From Dimorphilus gyrociliatus (Eukaryota; Annelida; Polychaeta; Dinophilidae), in assembly GCA_904063045.1 (NCBI GenBank), contig CAJFCJ010000006.1, forward strand, positions 2,160,946 through 2,224,945: a stretch of DNA of 64,000 bases. Reading direction: 5' to 3'. The notes below the pieces were generated by a model. It had not been told where the DNA came from, did not search any database, and saw nothing but the letters and a program-made list of their open reading frames with translations. Positions within the stretch are counted from its first letter, which is position 1, and each line of letters starts with the position of its first letter. Of this stretch, positions 1 through 11,802 are shown in pieces. The position numbers were made by a program, and so were the translations under genes.

Positions 1-1150
1 AATAGAGTTTGTATTAAACGTAAACAAATTTATGTAAAATGAAACATTCGACTTTTCATGTTTTGCTGAATTGATTGAAAGTTGTTTGCTATTTGCCTAA
101 AGTCATATTTATAAATTGAAGACTGCTTTTAGAAAGTTCTTAGTTATATAGACGTATAAAATATAGATCGGGCAATCTTCTTTAAAAAGCTTAGATTGTT
201 CGCTAAGCGGTCATTTGCTAAAAAGCTTTTAATATAGGCAGCTTTAAAAAACGTTCTTTCAACAAGACAGTCAAGACTAGAGAGTATTTTGATTTTCTTT
301 TTCTTTTAAAAAAAAAATCAATCTATTTCCATTTACTTTTTCCTTATCATATTGCAAAATGTCATATATCTTCCTTTTTTTATTTCCCCGTTATCAGTAA
401 TAATTTAAAACAATGGAATATGTTACCTTACTTTTTATACCTATAAAGTTGTTAAACCCATCAAAAGGAATAAAATTATAGATATACTATATACGTATAT
501 ACTAGCATACATATAATTTCTAAGAACTTGTATCGTTTCTGAAATATTGAAAAATGATATATCATTAGCTATCTAAATTTATTTTATCTCCCCCCTTCCC
601 AATCCTATGTTTTTGCATTCGATATTTTTTACATTGTTGTTGACTATTGACCCAAAGTTTCCCTAGGTGAACGTTTTTATTGATAAAAAAAATAACAATA
701 ATTACTGCTAAGTGTGAATAGCGACACCTTCCTACATTCTAGTAAGTATTTATTGAATATTCAATTTTTTTTTTGTTTATTGGAATATTATTTTCTTTTT
801 ATATTTATATTTATATTAATATATTACTATATACAGTTTATATCCAATCTTTTATGCAACGTAAACAAATATACATAGTTTTGTTTCCAATGTGAAAGAT
901 GCCAACTAATTATTATAGGGAAAAAAAGTTATACAAAAGAGTTTATCTTCTTTCGTTGTACTCCCTCTATCGGGTAAATAAATCACCCACCTGTCGACCA
1001 TCTTGGCGATATATAATTTCTGCTAATAGACACTGCAAACAAAGCACGAACCGATCGACCGTTGCTTCCTTGACAACCGGCTTTGGCGTATACACAAAAA
1101 AGAACATATTTCCACTTTGTTCTCGCTTTTATGTAAATAATGAACGAATT
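1..1150. other. Intergenic, AT-rich, upstream of first gene
   Basis: No coding exon is supported here. The reading frame of the next gene stays open back to an ATG at 899, but that stretch is low-complexity in composition and reads like leader sequence. I therefore treat about 899-1150 as probable 5' UTR. Confidence 0.5.
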
Positions 1151-1937
1151 ATGGGTATGAACAAGGTGGACATTGTCGGAACTTGGGTAAGTAGAACCGC
1201 TTTAGCTTAATTTAATTAATACTCTGATCACCTTAATTAACACTAAGTATTCTCTTCAATTTCCTCTCTAGTATCCGACCAGCTTTCATGGCCATGCTCG
1301 GAACAAGACCAGATATGACTTTCAAATTGATTACAGACAAAGAGCCAAACCAGAACCACCTCTGAAGTTTCTTAGTAGGTCTAGACAGAATATTAGTAAG
1401 CATCCATTTTCTCAACACGACAATCGGCATTCGTTTCTCTCCGATGCTTTATACTTTGAAGAGGGACTTGGTCGAAGGAGAATAGATAACTCAACATGTA
1501 AATCTGAGGTAGACTTATTAGATTGGAAACCTGTAAAGACAGACTTTTCAAGGCAGTCATCTGAATATAAGTTTGCTTATTCTGGAAAACCGGTTGTAAA
1601 TCGTTTAGTTAATGATTTAAAGAGACCAAAAACAGCCAACTTTAAACCCTTTTCAACATCTTACTCATCTGTACATGGAAATTGTACTTGGTTTCGCAAT
1701 GAACCTATCAGGAAGCCCAACGACGGTGATACAATAACCAACAGAAGGAGACGAGCTGTATCTGCCCATCCCCATTTAGACACAGTGGCAGCATGCCTAT
1801 CTTGGACTTCGTCCGAATTTGTACCAAAACCTCCGTCGTACAAAAGATGTAGTATACCTGCTGCTACTCAGACAACGATGCCTCCAACCGAAAAAGAACC
1901 GGTATCGCTTGAACCAGCAAAAGCTCGGACAGTTTGA
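1151..1937 (+). CDS. Unrecognised 233-aa basic protein, possibly ciliary microtubule-associated
   Basis: Two exons, 1151-1186 and 1272-1937, are joined by an 85-bp GT-AG intron (donor TGG|GTAAGT, acceptor CTCTCTAG). Phase 0 is kept and the frame is open to TGA at 1935. The chosen start gives MGMNKVDIVGTW; an in-frame ATG at 899 would add 84 residues of unlikely composition. The protein has no signal peptide or membrane segment. It is rich in Arg, Lys, Ser, Pro and aromatic residues, with short repeated Tyr/Phe-Pro-type elements and no compact domain. That composition resembles small microtubule inner or axonemal proteins, but I cannot name an orthologue. The next gene downstream has a similar look. 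The coding model is fairly secure; the ciliary idea is inference. Confidence 0.7.
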
Positions 1938-2856
1938 AAAACTTGCAAAACATTTTTATTTTTACTTAATAACTCTCTCTCTCTCTCTCTTTCCCTCTCT
2001 CTCCTCCCTATTCGTCTTCCTCTTGCTATACCTTTATCTACTACCATTTCCTATTCTATTTTTGTTTTTTTTTGTTTTGCTTATAAACTATAAACGAATA
2101 GTAATTAATTAATTATTATTGACTATTAATAATATCTAAAATTAGACCAAAAAAAAAAATAAGAGTTTTTTTTTTAAAAAAAAAATATTTTATTTTTGTA
2201 CAGCTTTGACAAATATTTTACAATGGAATTAAGTTAAGAAATATTGATAAATCTCTTTTAATATATTTCTTCTCATTCCTTTCTCTCTCTATATTTATAT
2301 TTTTTTAAAAAAATAATGGTTATAATACTATGTTAACTTTTAGCCTATAAATATAATGATAACAAATCCCTATATAATTATTCCTTTTAAAATACAGTTT
2401 TTAGATCGATTTTAATTGATTGTTCTAAAAATGAATCATTCAGTAGAGTAATTACATCTATTCTTTTATACTTTAAAAGAAAATTTTTCTATGATTAGTT
2501 AAATTGATCTTTGAAGAACTTTGACAAACTTTTTTTTTAATTTCATAATCCAACAAGATTTCTATTGTTAAACTCTTCAATCTGGTGTAATTATTTGTAA
2601 TTTATATAGGTTGATATAAATAGAGTTTAAATATTAAAGAAAACAATACTTTCTTTTTCTCTCTCTTTCTCTGTGACTCGCTTCCTCACACATACATACA
2701 CACACTGTCTATACTTTTATGCAAATATAACATAATTTGCAATACTTTTAATCATAAAAATTGTATTTACAGATATAATAGATCTATATCCGAATATTTG
2801 TTTACAAGTTAAGTTTATACTTCTTTTTTCTATATCAAAATTCATTGGGTGTGTAT

Positions 2857-2881
2857 GAGAGAGAGAGAGAGAGAGAGAGAG
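2857..2881. repeat. (GA)n microsatellite
   Basis: This is an uninterrupted run of GA dinucleotides in intergenic sequence. Confidence 0.9.
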
Positions 2882-3690
2882 GTAAACTTGTTGTTTTAAT
2901 GAATACTAGATGGCGTTTACCGTGAGAGTGAGCTTATACTTTTTTTTTCTTGTAAATTTGAATAAGGAAAAAGTATACTTTTTTTTGAGCTCTAAAATTA
3001 ATATAATCCATAATTAGATAGTATTTATATTAATCCGTCTAAAAATATATATCTTTTAATAATTAACAAAAAAACAGCTATCTCTTTTTTATTATTAAAA
3101 GTTGCAAAGAGTAGCTAAAAAACAGTAAATTCAATCTATATTGAATTCTATATATAATCTTCATAAATATATATATATATTTATATTGATGATCTCTTAA
3201 ATCCAAACCACATTTATGGACCAATGTGTAATTATCATAATTGTTTGTTTATATACTACCTGTTGTATTATTAATACGTTTAATTAACTTACATATAAAT
3301 TTACTCATAGTTATACCATTCTTCTTTCGTTTCTATAGTATTTTATATATAAAACTATAAATATAGTTTTTAAAATGACAAACTGTAGAATAATTTTCCA
3401 TATTTAAAAATAAATAAATAAAGATATAAAGTAAACAAGATGCAGGATGTTTAGAAAATATTATCCTTATAATAAAGATAAATCGTTAAATCTTATCAAA
3501 GCAGTGATATTGTTGATTTCGATTGGAAATAGTAATAAAATATTGAATTATTGTTGTTATGATTTAATATTTTGTATTTGTCTTTTCAAACATTAATTGT
3601 TTGTTGAGATTTCAATAAAATTGTTTATAATTAACTCACTTTAAAAGTAAAATGTTAAAAATTAAGTTTTGAAAAACGCGCCAATTCTAT

Positions 3691-3734
3691 TGAGCATGCT
3701 CAGTCGGATTCTATAGCAACCGGTTGCTAACAAC
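3691..3734. promoter_or_regulatory. Palindrome cluster upstream of the 3791 gene
   Basis: TGAGCATGCTCA (3691-3702) and TAGCAACCGGTTGCTA (3714-3729) are both perfect palindromes. The second contains two RGYAAC-type half-sites in everted order. Its right half continues into GTTGCTAACAAC (3723-3734), which resembles an RFX X-box with mismatches. The position, 60-100 bp before the start codon, suits a core promoter. The RFX reading is inference. Confidence 0.35.
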
Positions 3735-3790
3735 ATGGCCGATCTGATTTGAAAAAAGGTATTGAAGAGAAAAAATCTTATGGTACAGTC

Positions 3791-4807
3791 ATGTCAGTAA
3801 AAACTAAAAGAGAATGTAAATTTGATAAGGAATTTGACGATCTCTCACGCAGCGTCGATACTTGCATAAACAGTCTACAAAAAAATAAGCAGTACTATGT
3901 TACTCCGGAAATTTGCCGCGAACTCCGCCACCTTAAGAATGGGGTTCAGCATATGCGTTTGGACGATGATCTTTTGAGAAGTTCTAGGGAATGGTGCCAA
4001 AAAAACGATGCCCATAGTTTAGAAATGGAAAGAAAGGTAAGAAAATTTTTAATAGCAGGGTTTTCCACTCACTAATCTCGAACAAAAAGTTTTCTAGGAA
4101 TTATTAAAGAACCTTATTAATTTATTTTCCATTTATATGGTGTTTTGTATTTTATTATTTATAAATAATGTAGAATGTTTTGTTATTTTCAGGGTGCAAA
4201 ATGTTCTTTGAACGTTGCCAAATCGAGATTAGAAGAAACAGGTAGAACGATTGATGTTAATAATTTTTCCAAATTATTGGATGGACAAAGCAGGGAAGCT
4301 CATCATAATACAGTTGGTAGGCTTAGAAACGCTCAAAGGGAAATGGGTCCATTTGCTCATGGTAGCGTTAATAGATTACAAAACTTCTGCGATTTTGTGG
4401 GAGTTACCGATCGGTATCAGAGCTACCGTGGCAACTTGAATTATCAGAGGCCGTCTACTAATCGTCCAATACCTGCTCGCTATCAATACGAGTCACGACA
4501 AACCCAATCAGCTCCGGTACAATGTAGAGTTAAGGAAAGATCGCCGATTAAAGAAAGATCCATTCAGGAGCAGTGTGGAATTAATACACTCTTTCCGGGA
4601 ATATCCGAATACGCTGAACGCTACATAAAACCACGAGAGAAAGAATCAACTGATTTTGAAATAAACCCGTCACCAGACTTTTCAAGAACTGGAAGGAGAA
4701 TTGCCACTCTTCGCTACGTTCCTGGAACTTCTGAATATCAAACAAAGTACATTTGGCCGGATGGCAGTACACTAAAAAGTGCCCCCTGGATAGCGGAAGC
4801 CTATTAG
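3791..4807 (+). CDS. Unrecognised 286-aa protein with C-terminal SEY motifs (MDM1-like repeats)
   Basis: Exons 3791-4036 and 4193-4807 are joined by a 156-bp phase-0 GT-AG intron. The first in-frame ATG is at 3791; the frame continues 14 codons further back without an ATG. The N-terminal half is helical and charged, with spaced Leu/Arg and Cys. The C-terminal third carries two copies of a Ser-Glu-Tyr element, ISEYAERYIKP and TSEYQTKYIWP. Each is preceded by a Pro/Gly turn, and the protein ends soon after. Repeats of the form SEY-x(3)-[FY]-x-[WK] are known from MDM1, a centriolar microtubule-binding protein, and from related ciliary proteins. I do not recognise a one-to-one orthologue. The role (microtubule or axoneme associated) is inference from the motif alone; the gene model itself is solid. 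Confidence 0.75.
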
Positions 4808-5190
4808 TTGAAGCTCATTAAAATTCTACACAAGTAGTATAAATGATTTATTAGCGAATTGGAGGAGTACAAAAAAAAAGTATTATGAGTGTCAAAGTTG
4901 ATTAATCAAGTAAACATTTTTTATCATATTATTTAATGATTTGGGGCTGATTAACGTTGTTATGGTGACTGCAAATGAAAAAAATATCAAAATTGATACA
5001 AAAAATGGAAAGAAAGTTTAAATTTTTTCTTTTTCTCCCCCTTCCCCCACTTCCTTCCCACCTTTCCTTTTTTCTCTCTCTCTCTTACTTTCTCTTTTAT
5101 AAGGCTTTTTTTCAAAAGAAAACTTTGAAAAAACTCTCTGCTCTCCTCTCTATAGTCAATCTAAAAGTGCTGTTCAAACACTTTTCAAGA

Positions 5191-5231
<41 letters not shown>

Positions 5232-6155
5232 ACTTAATGACATGCTCAATAAAAACTCAAATTATTTCATCTTGTTTGAATATTTTTACAGATAAAAAAT
5301 ATAGCCAGGTAGTAGCTTATCAGTTTTAGATAATAGATAGATTAGACTATATAATTTATTATTTAAATTAGGATAATTCATTCGATAAGCTCGTAAAAAG
5401 AATTGATATAATCAATAATAAATAAAACATACATGTTCCATTTTCACAATTAATATTAACATATTATTTTATAAGTGAAGATTTTCTTTATCTATTCAAG
5501 AAAAAAAAGACTCCTCGGACATTTTTAAGTATTCTGCAAACAACCATTTTTACTTGAATCTTTTGAATAAGAATTTCAGCAAATATTCAACAAGATCTAA
5601 TACAAAGGAATATTAATTTTATTGAATTTTTTAGTTGTACGCAAAAAAACAACCCGATATCTCTATATTCCTAATGTTTATAGGCAATTTTTATATATAA
5701 TCTATTTATTTTGTTTGTGGAGATCACTTAAGTCTGACACATATAATTTAAACAATATAAGAGCAACAGAGAGAAATAAGAAAAATATAGGTTATTCTAT
5801 CTTATTTTAAGTATTCCTTTTCAATTATCCACTATATACAATAGTTTTATGTTTACATTGTAACTAGGACAACATGTTTGTACCTAAACATCTAGGGTTA
5901 TATGCATAAAATATATAAATCAAAAGATTTCAACAAGAATCTTATTATAAATTCAAAAATTGGAAGTGAAAAGAGGTCAAAAAAACGAGATAAATAAATA
6001 TGATAGCTGAAAAGTGTTAATTATCATTAATTCACTTATTTAAATAATTAAAAAATTTTTATAAACAACTTAAAAACGAAAGTGAAACTTATTATAATAC
6101 AAAATCTACAATATGAAGAAAATTGGTTTAATAATGAAATAGTTATGTTAAAAAT
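4808..6155. other. Intergenic between converging 3' ends
   Basis: The stretch contains a (CT)n microsatellite at about 5196-5229, further pyrimidine-rich sequence at 5030-5100, and AT-rich sequence. Open frames here (for example 4975-5295 and 5622-5810) are simple-sequence or AT-rich and lack coding character. Both neighbouring genes end towards this region. Confidence 0.6.
5196..5229. repeat. (CT)n microsatellite
   Basis: A clean CT dinucleotide run of about 34 bp. Confidence 0.9.
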
Positions 6156-8795
6156 TTAGTTTTCGTTGTTGATCTTATTATTCTGGCTACTTTTCATTGA
6201 TAAAATAAGAATTGTTAATGATATAAAAACCATTAGCACGAGCACAAAGTAACTTCCTGCAAGATAGAAAAGAAATTAGACAAATGTATTATCTCTCTCT
6301 CTCTCTTTCTTTGGATATTACCTATTCTTATCCTTGTAAATATCAAGCATTCGCCACCCTTCTTGGAATTTCTCTTTCCTTGCCTTAATCTCTTCAAGTC
6401 TCCTATTAAGTCACCATAATCACCTACGCTACTCTTCCCCTAATCAATAAATAATTTGTTAATTTAATTAAATAGTTATTAATAGACTATTTTTATTCAT
6501 TAATACATAATAGTTAAATTGTCTCAAAGATAATCCTAAAACTTCTCTTTTAATCCGTTTTTTGAATTGAGTATTAAGGGTTCTACTATCTTTAATGGAG
6601 ACAGTCCAATTGAATTTTTGCGTACCATAAGTTAATTGAAAATTGTATCGACCTATACTACTTGTATTAGGCTTAAGAAAGATTTTAATATAGTATCTAT
6701 TAGCGAATTTCTCTTCCAATAAAATAAAATAACTCTCCAAATCAATAATATTCTGAAAAAGAAAGAACAGTTTTTCCCGATCTTAATAAAAAAATGATGA
6801 TCATTCTCTTTCTTCAATTACCAACGTCATTCAAAAGAATTAAATAAGAAACGTTGAATGGAGGTAATATTCTATCGAGAAGAAAATTAACTTCTAATAC
6901 AGGCCTATAAATATCTATTGGTGTAATACTATTCGATAGATTTTTCGTTATCACAGGTTTATCTAAAGGGGAAGGAAGGGAATAATATATGTATTAAGGA
7001 GTTTAATAATGATTTTTCTTCTTCTTATACCAAGAACAAATAAGAAGGCTGAATCAAAGTCAAAAGAGTCATTGTTCGAACTGTCGCATTGTATCGATTT
7101 AAACGCCTTGTTCATTCTATTAATTTTCAGTAAAATCTCTTTCTCATTATCTCGTCTTCTCTTAATTGATTGGCTAATTTCCTCATTTTTAATCGTATCA
7201 ATTATTTGTCCGTTCAATCTCCACCTACAAGTAATAGAAGGTTGACCTCTACAGCGGCAAATAGCATTGAATTCATCATCAACAAATGAAAATTTTGATT
7301 TCAATAGCAGATTGACTTTTGATTTTTCGTTTAAACGAAAGTAGAACTTTCTAGCTATTACCTTTCCCGAATAATTTAGGGAGCAAGAATAGTTTAATAA
7401 GTGTTTAAGAGAGAAATTATCTACAGTTAAAGAAAATAGCACAATAAACGCATTAGAAATATGTACATAGGTGGCGTTTTAATAAAAGAAGTAAAAATTC
7501 TTGCCTATTCTCAGATAATAAGCAATAGTTGATTCTTGCGGAGTTTTTATAAAAGGGTATGAAGAATTTTTAAAAGGTTGTCCATCAATCTTCCAATCAA
7601 CGTTGATCCTTAGCGATTAATTAGATAATATAATAGGGTATTGTGACGATTGTTTGATAAAAAAAGATTGAATCTAACCTTATATTAGGAATACAAACTA
7701 TAAAGACTGATTGACCTAATGTAACATTCTGAATTGTTGTGGTAAACTTTGGAACTACTATATCGACGTTTTCCTCTCTCTTTTCCTCATTTCCCCATTC
7801 AAGATCTTTCGATTCAACTATTCTCCATTGATTTTCAGTTGATCTAACAGCGATAAGAAGACGCGTAGCGTCTGTTCGCTTCGGTTGTATAAAATAACCA
7901 TTTCCGGCTAAATCATATAAATCACATTAATAGTGCCAATCAATCTTTTTAACATGTGAGTAAAAGAAAAAAATACGCTTACTCCAAGGGTCAAAAGCGA
8001 AACCTAATTTGCTTTGAATGCGCCTTTCGTTCAAAATGGATATAGGCCTATTGTTTCTCCCAGATATAAAACTTTTAGTATCCAAGTAAAAATATCGATA
8101 GAAGCATGTTGCATGGCATTTCCAGTATAATGTTAATCTATTGAATTTGCCAGGTAGGATTGTAACTCTTTGAATTTGTTTTACAACAACACCCGGTGTT
8201 CCTATTTAATTATATAATTAAAATGCCAAAGTAAGAAATACTTAAAATTTTCATACGTTAAAGTTATAATCTCTTTGCTGTGAGAGTAATTAATTTTAAT
8301 CTATTGAAATAACTCACCGATATATGCTAATTCTAAGGATCTGGAAAATCCAATACCGCAAAGCGTTTGTGAACTACAGAGGTAAAAGCTGTTACCCCGA
8401 GTTGACAAAGGGACGCTTATTGTCTCGTTTTTATGTCCGTAAGAGTACTTATTCTCTTTGTTATATAAAGTTGACGGTGATGAGTTGCCGTCCAGTAATT
8501 CGGTTAAAAAACCTGAATCCCACCTATACCACTTGAAACTAGTGAAAAGAAGAAGGAGTTTTTAATTAAATTCTGATAGTGTAGCCCTATTTACTCAATT
8601 CCCCAATTAGATATAGGACAAGGAATAAGATGATGTATGCAGGATAAATTAACTCTATTCTCTTTACTTAATATTAACTTTCCATCAATGTCTAAGCCTA
8701 TATTTTACGAAATATATAATAAATTGTAAAAACATAAGAAATTATTAATTGATTTTACAAGAATTAATTAAAATAACGATGAATATTAATATCAT
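6156..8795 (-). CDS. Orphan Ig-superfamily type I membrane protein, 645 aa
   Basis: Eleven exons on the minus strand: 8795-8759, 8697-8595, 8538-8318, 8201-7983, 7907-7679, 7608-7505, 7420-7031, 6962-6822, 6781-6507, 6439-6322, 6256-6156. All phases agree and the exons total 1938 nt. The start gives a hydrophobic leader, MILIFIVILINSC, typical of a signal peptide. Ig-like cores follow, with Cys...Trp...Cys spacing. Examples are C32/W50/C101, a second with VFIVC, VDWKIDG and YSCSL, and a third with AICRC, CRWRLNG and IQCDSS; more diverged beta-rich segments come after. Many Asn-X-Ser/Thr sites are present. The last exon encodes one transmembrane helix (SYFVLVLMVFISLTILILSM) and a tail of about 12 residues without signalling motifs. 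The family is the Ig superfamily; the particular gene is unknown to me. It may act in adhesion or recognition. The junction before 6439 is the least certain. Confidence 0.75.
7421..7504 (-). other. GC-AG intron in the Ig-superfamily gene
   Basis: The donor reads ATAG|GCAAGAAT and the acceptor TTTAACTGTAG. Reading phase 1 is kept (ATA G + AT), and the Ig strand pattern continues across the join. GCAAG is the usual form of rare GC donors. No GT donor near it keeps the frame. Confidence 0.65.
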
Positions 8796-9069
8796 ATTTG
8801 GAGTGTGTAATCTCTCTTTTCTCTATCTTTCTATCGTCGAAGCCAAGATACTATACATTTTTTTTAAGTAATTTTTTGAATAAATATATCGATTGAATTA
8901 AATTTAAATAGATCACGTACATAGGCCTATTAAGTTTAATTTTTCATATTTTTAAACTAATGATTTTATAATTTAATTATTAATTGAACGGAGACAACTG
9001 AGCGTATAGTTATCATTAAAGCGTACTTTGTATACTCTCAAAAATTCGAAAAGAATCGAAGGAGGGCGT

Positions 9070-9234
9070 CACGTGTACACAAGCTGACGTCTACAGATGT
9101 ACATCAAGCTGTTTACATATGCGTTTAGTCATCACCGATTTACTATATAAAGGTTCCTCCAGGTTTTATTAGGCGTAAGTTGACGGAAGAATTCAGACTG
9201 GAACGGAAGTCGTCATTTATTTCTCTGCATTGAG
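9070..9234 (+). promoter_or_regulatory. TATA-box promoter and possible non-coding first exon
   Basis: In order: a CACGTG E-box (9070-9075), a TGACGTC CRE-like element (9085-9091) and TATATAAAGG (9144-9153). About 55-80 bp of higher-complexity sequence follows, ending in TTGAG|GTATTA, a good 5' splice site at 9234/9235. The next coding start on this strand is transketolase, whose ATG lies 4 bases after a 3' splice site at 11798. An untranslated first exon spliced over 2.5 kb is therefore plausible, but inferred. Confidence 0.4.
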
Positions 9235-9713
9235 GTATTATAGTCTGTAATAAGCTATCAAATGCTTACTTTCTATTAATCATTTATATTACTCTCTAAG
9301 GAATATATATGTATATACAATACTCATATCACGCAAAACATTTAAAGCATTTTAAAAGGATTTATCAATGAAATATTGCGAAAACTGATGCGTTCATCTC
9401 TTTTGAATAGAAACTCTAAAATCAAATGGAAAGCTTTTTAAACCAAATCGTAACTTGATTTTTCGTCCAGTGATATTTTGATTGTTGCTCAGATAGTTTA
9501 TTTGAATTTTGACTAACTATCTACGCTCAATCAAAATCTGAACTGAGCGAATATTCAACAGCAACCCTTTATCAGTCAATACCAACCAACAGGATTGGAC
9601 GGACGCAATATAATTATATTAACATATGTTATACTATCATAATGACTAATTATCATATACATATCTAATTTATTTATATGTTGTTTGTAGTCCTATGTAA
9701 ATAAAATTTGAAT

Positions 9714-9764
9714 TATATATATATATATATATATACAGTATATATATATATATATATATATTGT
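9714..9764. repeat. (AT)n microsatellite, interrupted
   Basis: Two TA dinucleotide runs flank a short CAG interruption. Confidence 0.85.
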
Positions 9765-11802
9765 ATATAAGCATTACATTGACTCGTCTCTTTACATAAC
9801 ATTTTTAATCAATTTCATAAAATTTGCAATGAATAAAGAAAAGAAAAGAGCAAAATATAAAAAAAAACTACATCCTATATGTAAGTCTTTCTTCTTTATA
9901 TTGTTTAATATTATAACAACACAAAAAATTGATAAACTTTTAAAATTAAAGGTAAATATTTACAAACAAAATAAACTCTTAAAAAGTTTTAATAAAGAAA
10001 TTTTAACTATCAAACATTGAATTATTATAAAAAAATAATAAAGAGGAATAAAGTACTACTAAAAATAGATTAGAATAATATTGTTTTTGTAATAAGGTAA
10101 TTTGTATACGTTTCTTTATATACTTTCAAGTAGGAAGAGGGATGGATTATACAGTATATATACTGTATAAAATAAATTCAAAGGTTGAGATTATGAGATT
10201 TTAACTTTAGATATGTTATTTAAGCAAATATGATCATGAATATCCACTGTATACACAAGTATATAAACTTTAAAAAAATCATTGGACGACATCTGCAGCC
10301 TTTAGCCTGAAAGAGCACGCTTGGTACCACATATTTTTATAAGTATGGTAACGACTTTAACACTCAAGCAGATTAGGTAGGACTAATCTTCAACGACAGA
10401 TGTTAATCCTATAAATCGATATTTCCAATTCCGAAAAAAATAAAAGTACTATTCAAAGGTCAACTCAATCAATCTTATAATATAAATAAAGTTATACGAT
10501 TGTCTTCACCTCTTACAAAAGCCTACTTTTCGGACAATAAATCAGAATTCTTGTAAATGCTTCTTGTATTTAGAAAGTATCTAAAACATAGATCTATCAA
10601 ACATTTCAACGTATTACATTCTAAGAAAACATCGGTTGTACTTGATCTAGATAAATTACAATATGGGACATACCAGTTCTAATTCTTTGACATCCCAAAT
10701 GTTTCCCATTAGTCGATTACAATAGAGAGTTGAATGAAGTAGTTCAGAGAAGACATGTATTGCATAGAGAAGTGTATCTTCAATTACTAAATATTTCAAA
10801 TTGTGTATAACATTACTATTTCTAAGAAAAATGAATAATTAGATAGTTAAAAACCTGTATTTACAACTACAAATATAAACGATCATTATGTTTCTATAAT
10901 TGGTGAATATTTACTAAAACTACAAAATACATGTTAATAATAGACTTAAATTAGCCTCTACAAATATTAAAGTGTATATAATAAGTACTTTAAATACTTA
11001 TATACTTGTATAACCTCTCATATTTCTAAATATTCGATTCTCATTAGCATAAACCAAAGATTAACTTGTTCATTTTTTAATCAAACAAGCAGTGCCATCT
11101 CTTGAATAAAAATTGAATTAAATTTACAACAAATATAGTATCTAAGCTGTTCAATAGGATCGATATATCTTAGCATAAATTTCAAACAATAATTGCCAAT
11201 TCATAATGACTATTTGTATCACGATTATTGTCGTATAAGACAAAGTCATGCATCCATCAGCCTATATAAGAATAAATAGATATAAAAAAAAATCTAAATA
11301 TGTATACTAATGTAATTCGTAGAATTGATAGACTAGAATTATTGAAATGTACTGATTAAATCAATGTATTTCTCTACGATAAAACATAATATAGAACAGT
11401 GCCTTATCTAAGGATAAATTCTTTATTAATTATTGGAAAATCAGTAAATCTTTATAAAGAGATTATCAATAAATAGTATATTTTTTGCACTTGTCTTAAT
11501 CAATGTAAAGACATTTTTAATTCTTATTTTGTGCAATTAGTTTTCTAATAAGATTTTTTTTTGTTTTAATTAAATAGGTCAAAAGAAATCTTTAATTTAT
11601 AGTAACAATGAATAGACGGTGAACCAGAGGTGAAATATAGGGATGTAGTAAAGAGAGAATGGTATAAATTGCTATTTAGTCAGCGGATCGTAGCCACATA
11701 TTTTCCCCTATATTGTAGGACTATTACAATTGGCCGTTAGATGTCACTGTCATAAATTGGTAGCAAAATATCAGCTTGTTCATTCATTCTCTATTCAGAA
11801 AG

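Larger units (their letters stand above)
1938..3790. other. Intergenic with 3' UTR of first gene and promoter of second gene
   Basis: The stretch holds pyrimidine-rich and (CT)n sequence just after the stop (about 1971-2006), poly-A/T tracts, and a (GA)n microsatellite at about 2857-2881. The right end is the presumed promoter and leader of the next gene. It carries two perfect palindromes (3691-3702 and 3714-3729) and a short upstream ORF, ATG at 3735 to TGA at 3752, ahead of the main start at 3791. I see no gene in it. Confidence 0.6.
8796..11802. other. Long intergenic region with a likely promoter and (AT)n repeat
   Basis: No coding exons were found. It contains a TATA-type promoter with a possible non-coding first exon (9070-9234) and an (AT)n tract at about 9714-9764. 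The remainder is AT-rich sequence. An open frame at 9829-10020 is lysine-rich AT-skewed sequence and is not supported as a gene. The last bases form a pyrimidine-rich 3' splice site directly before the transketolase start. Confidence 0.55.

Noticed and set aside
899-1150. N-terminal extension of the first gene from an ATG at 899
   Set aside because: The residues have unlikely composition and the ATG at 1151 gives a more natural start. I treat the stretch as leader.
9829-10020. Lysine-rich open frame
   Set aside because: AT-skewed, with no splice or homology support.
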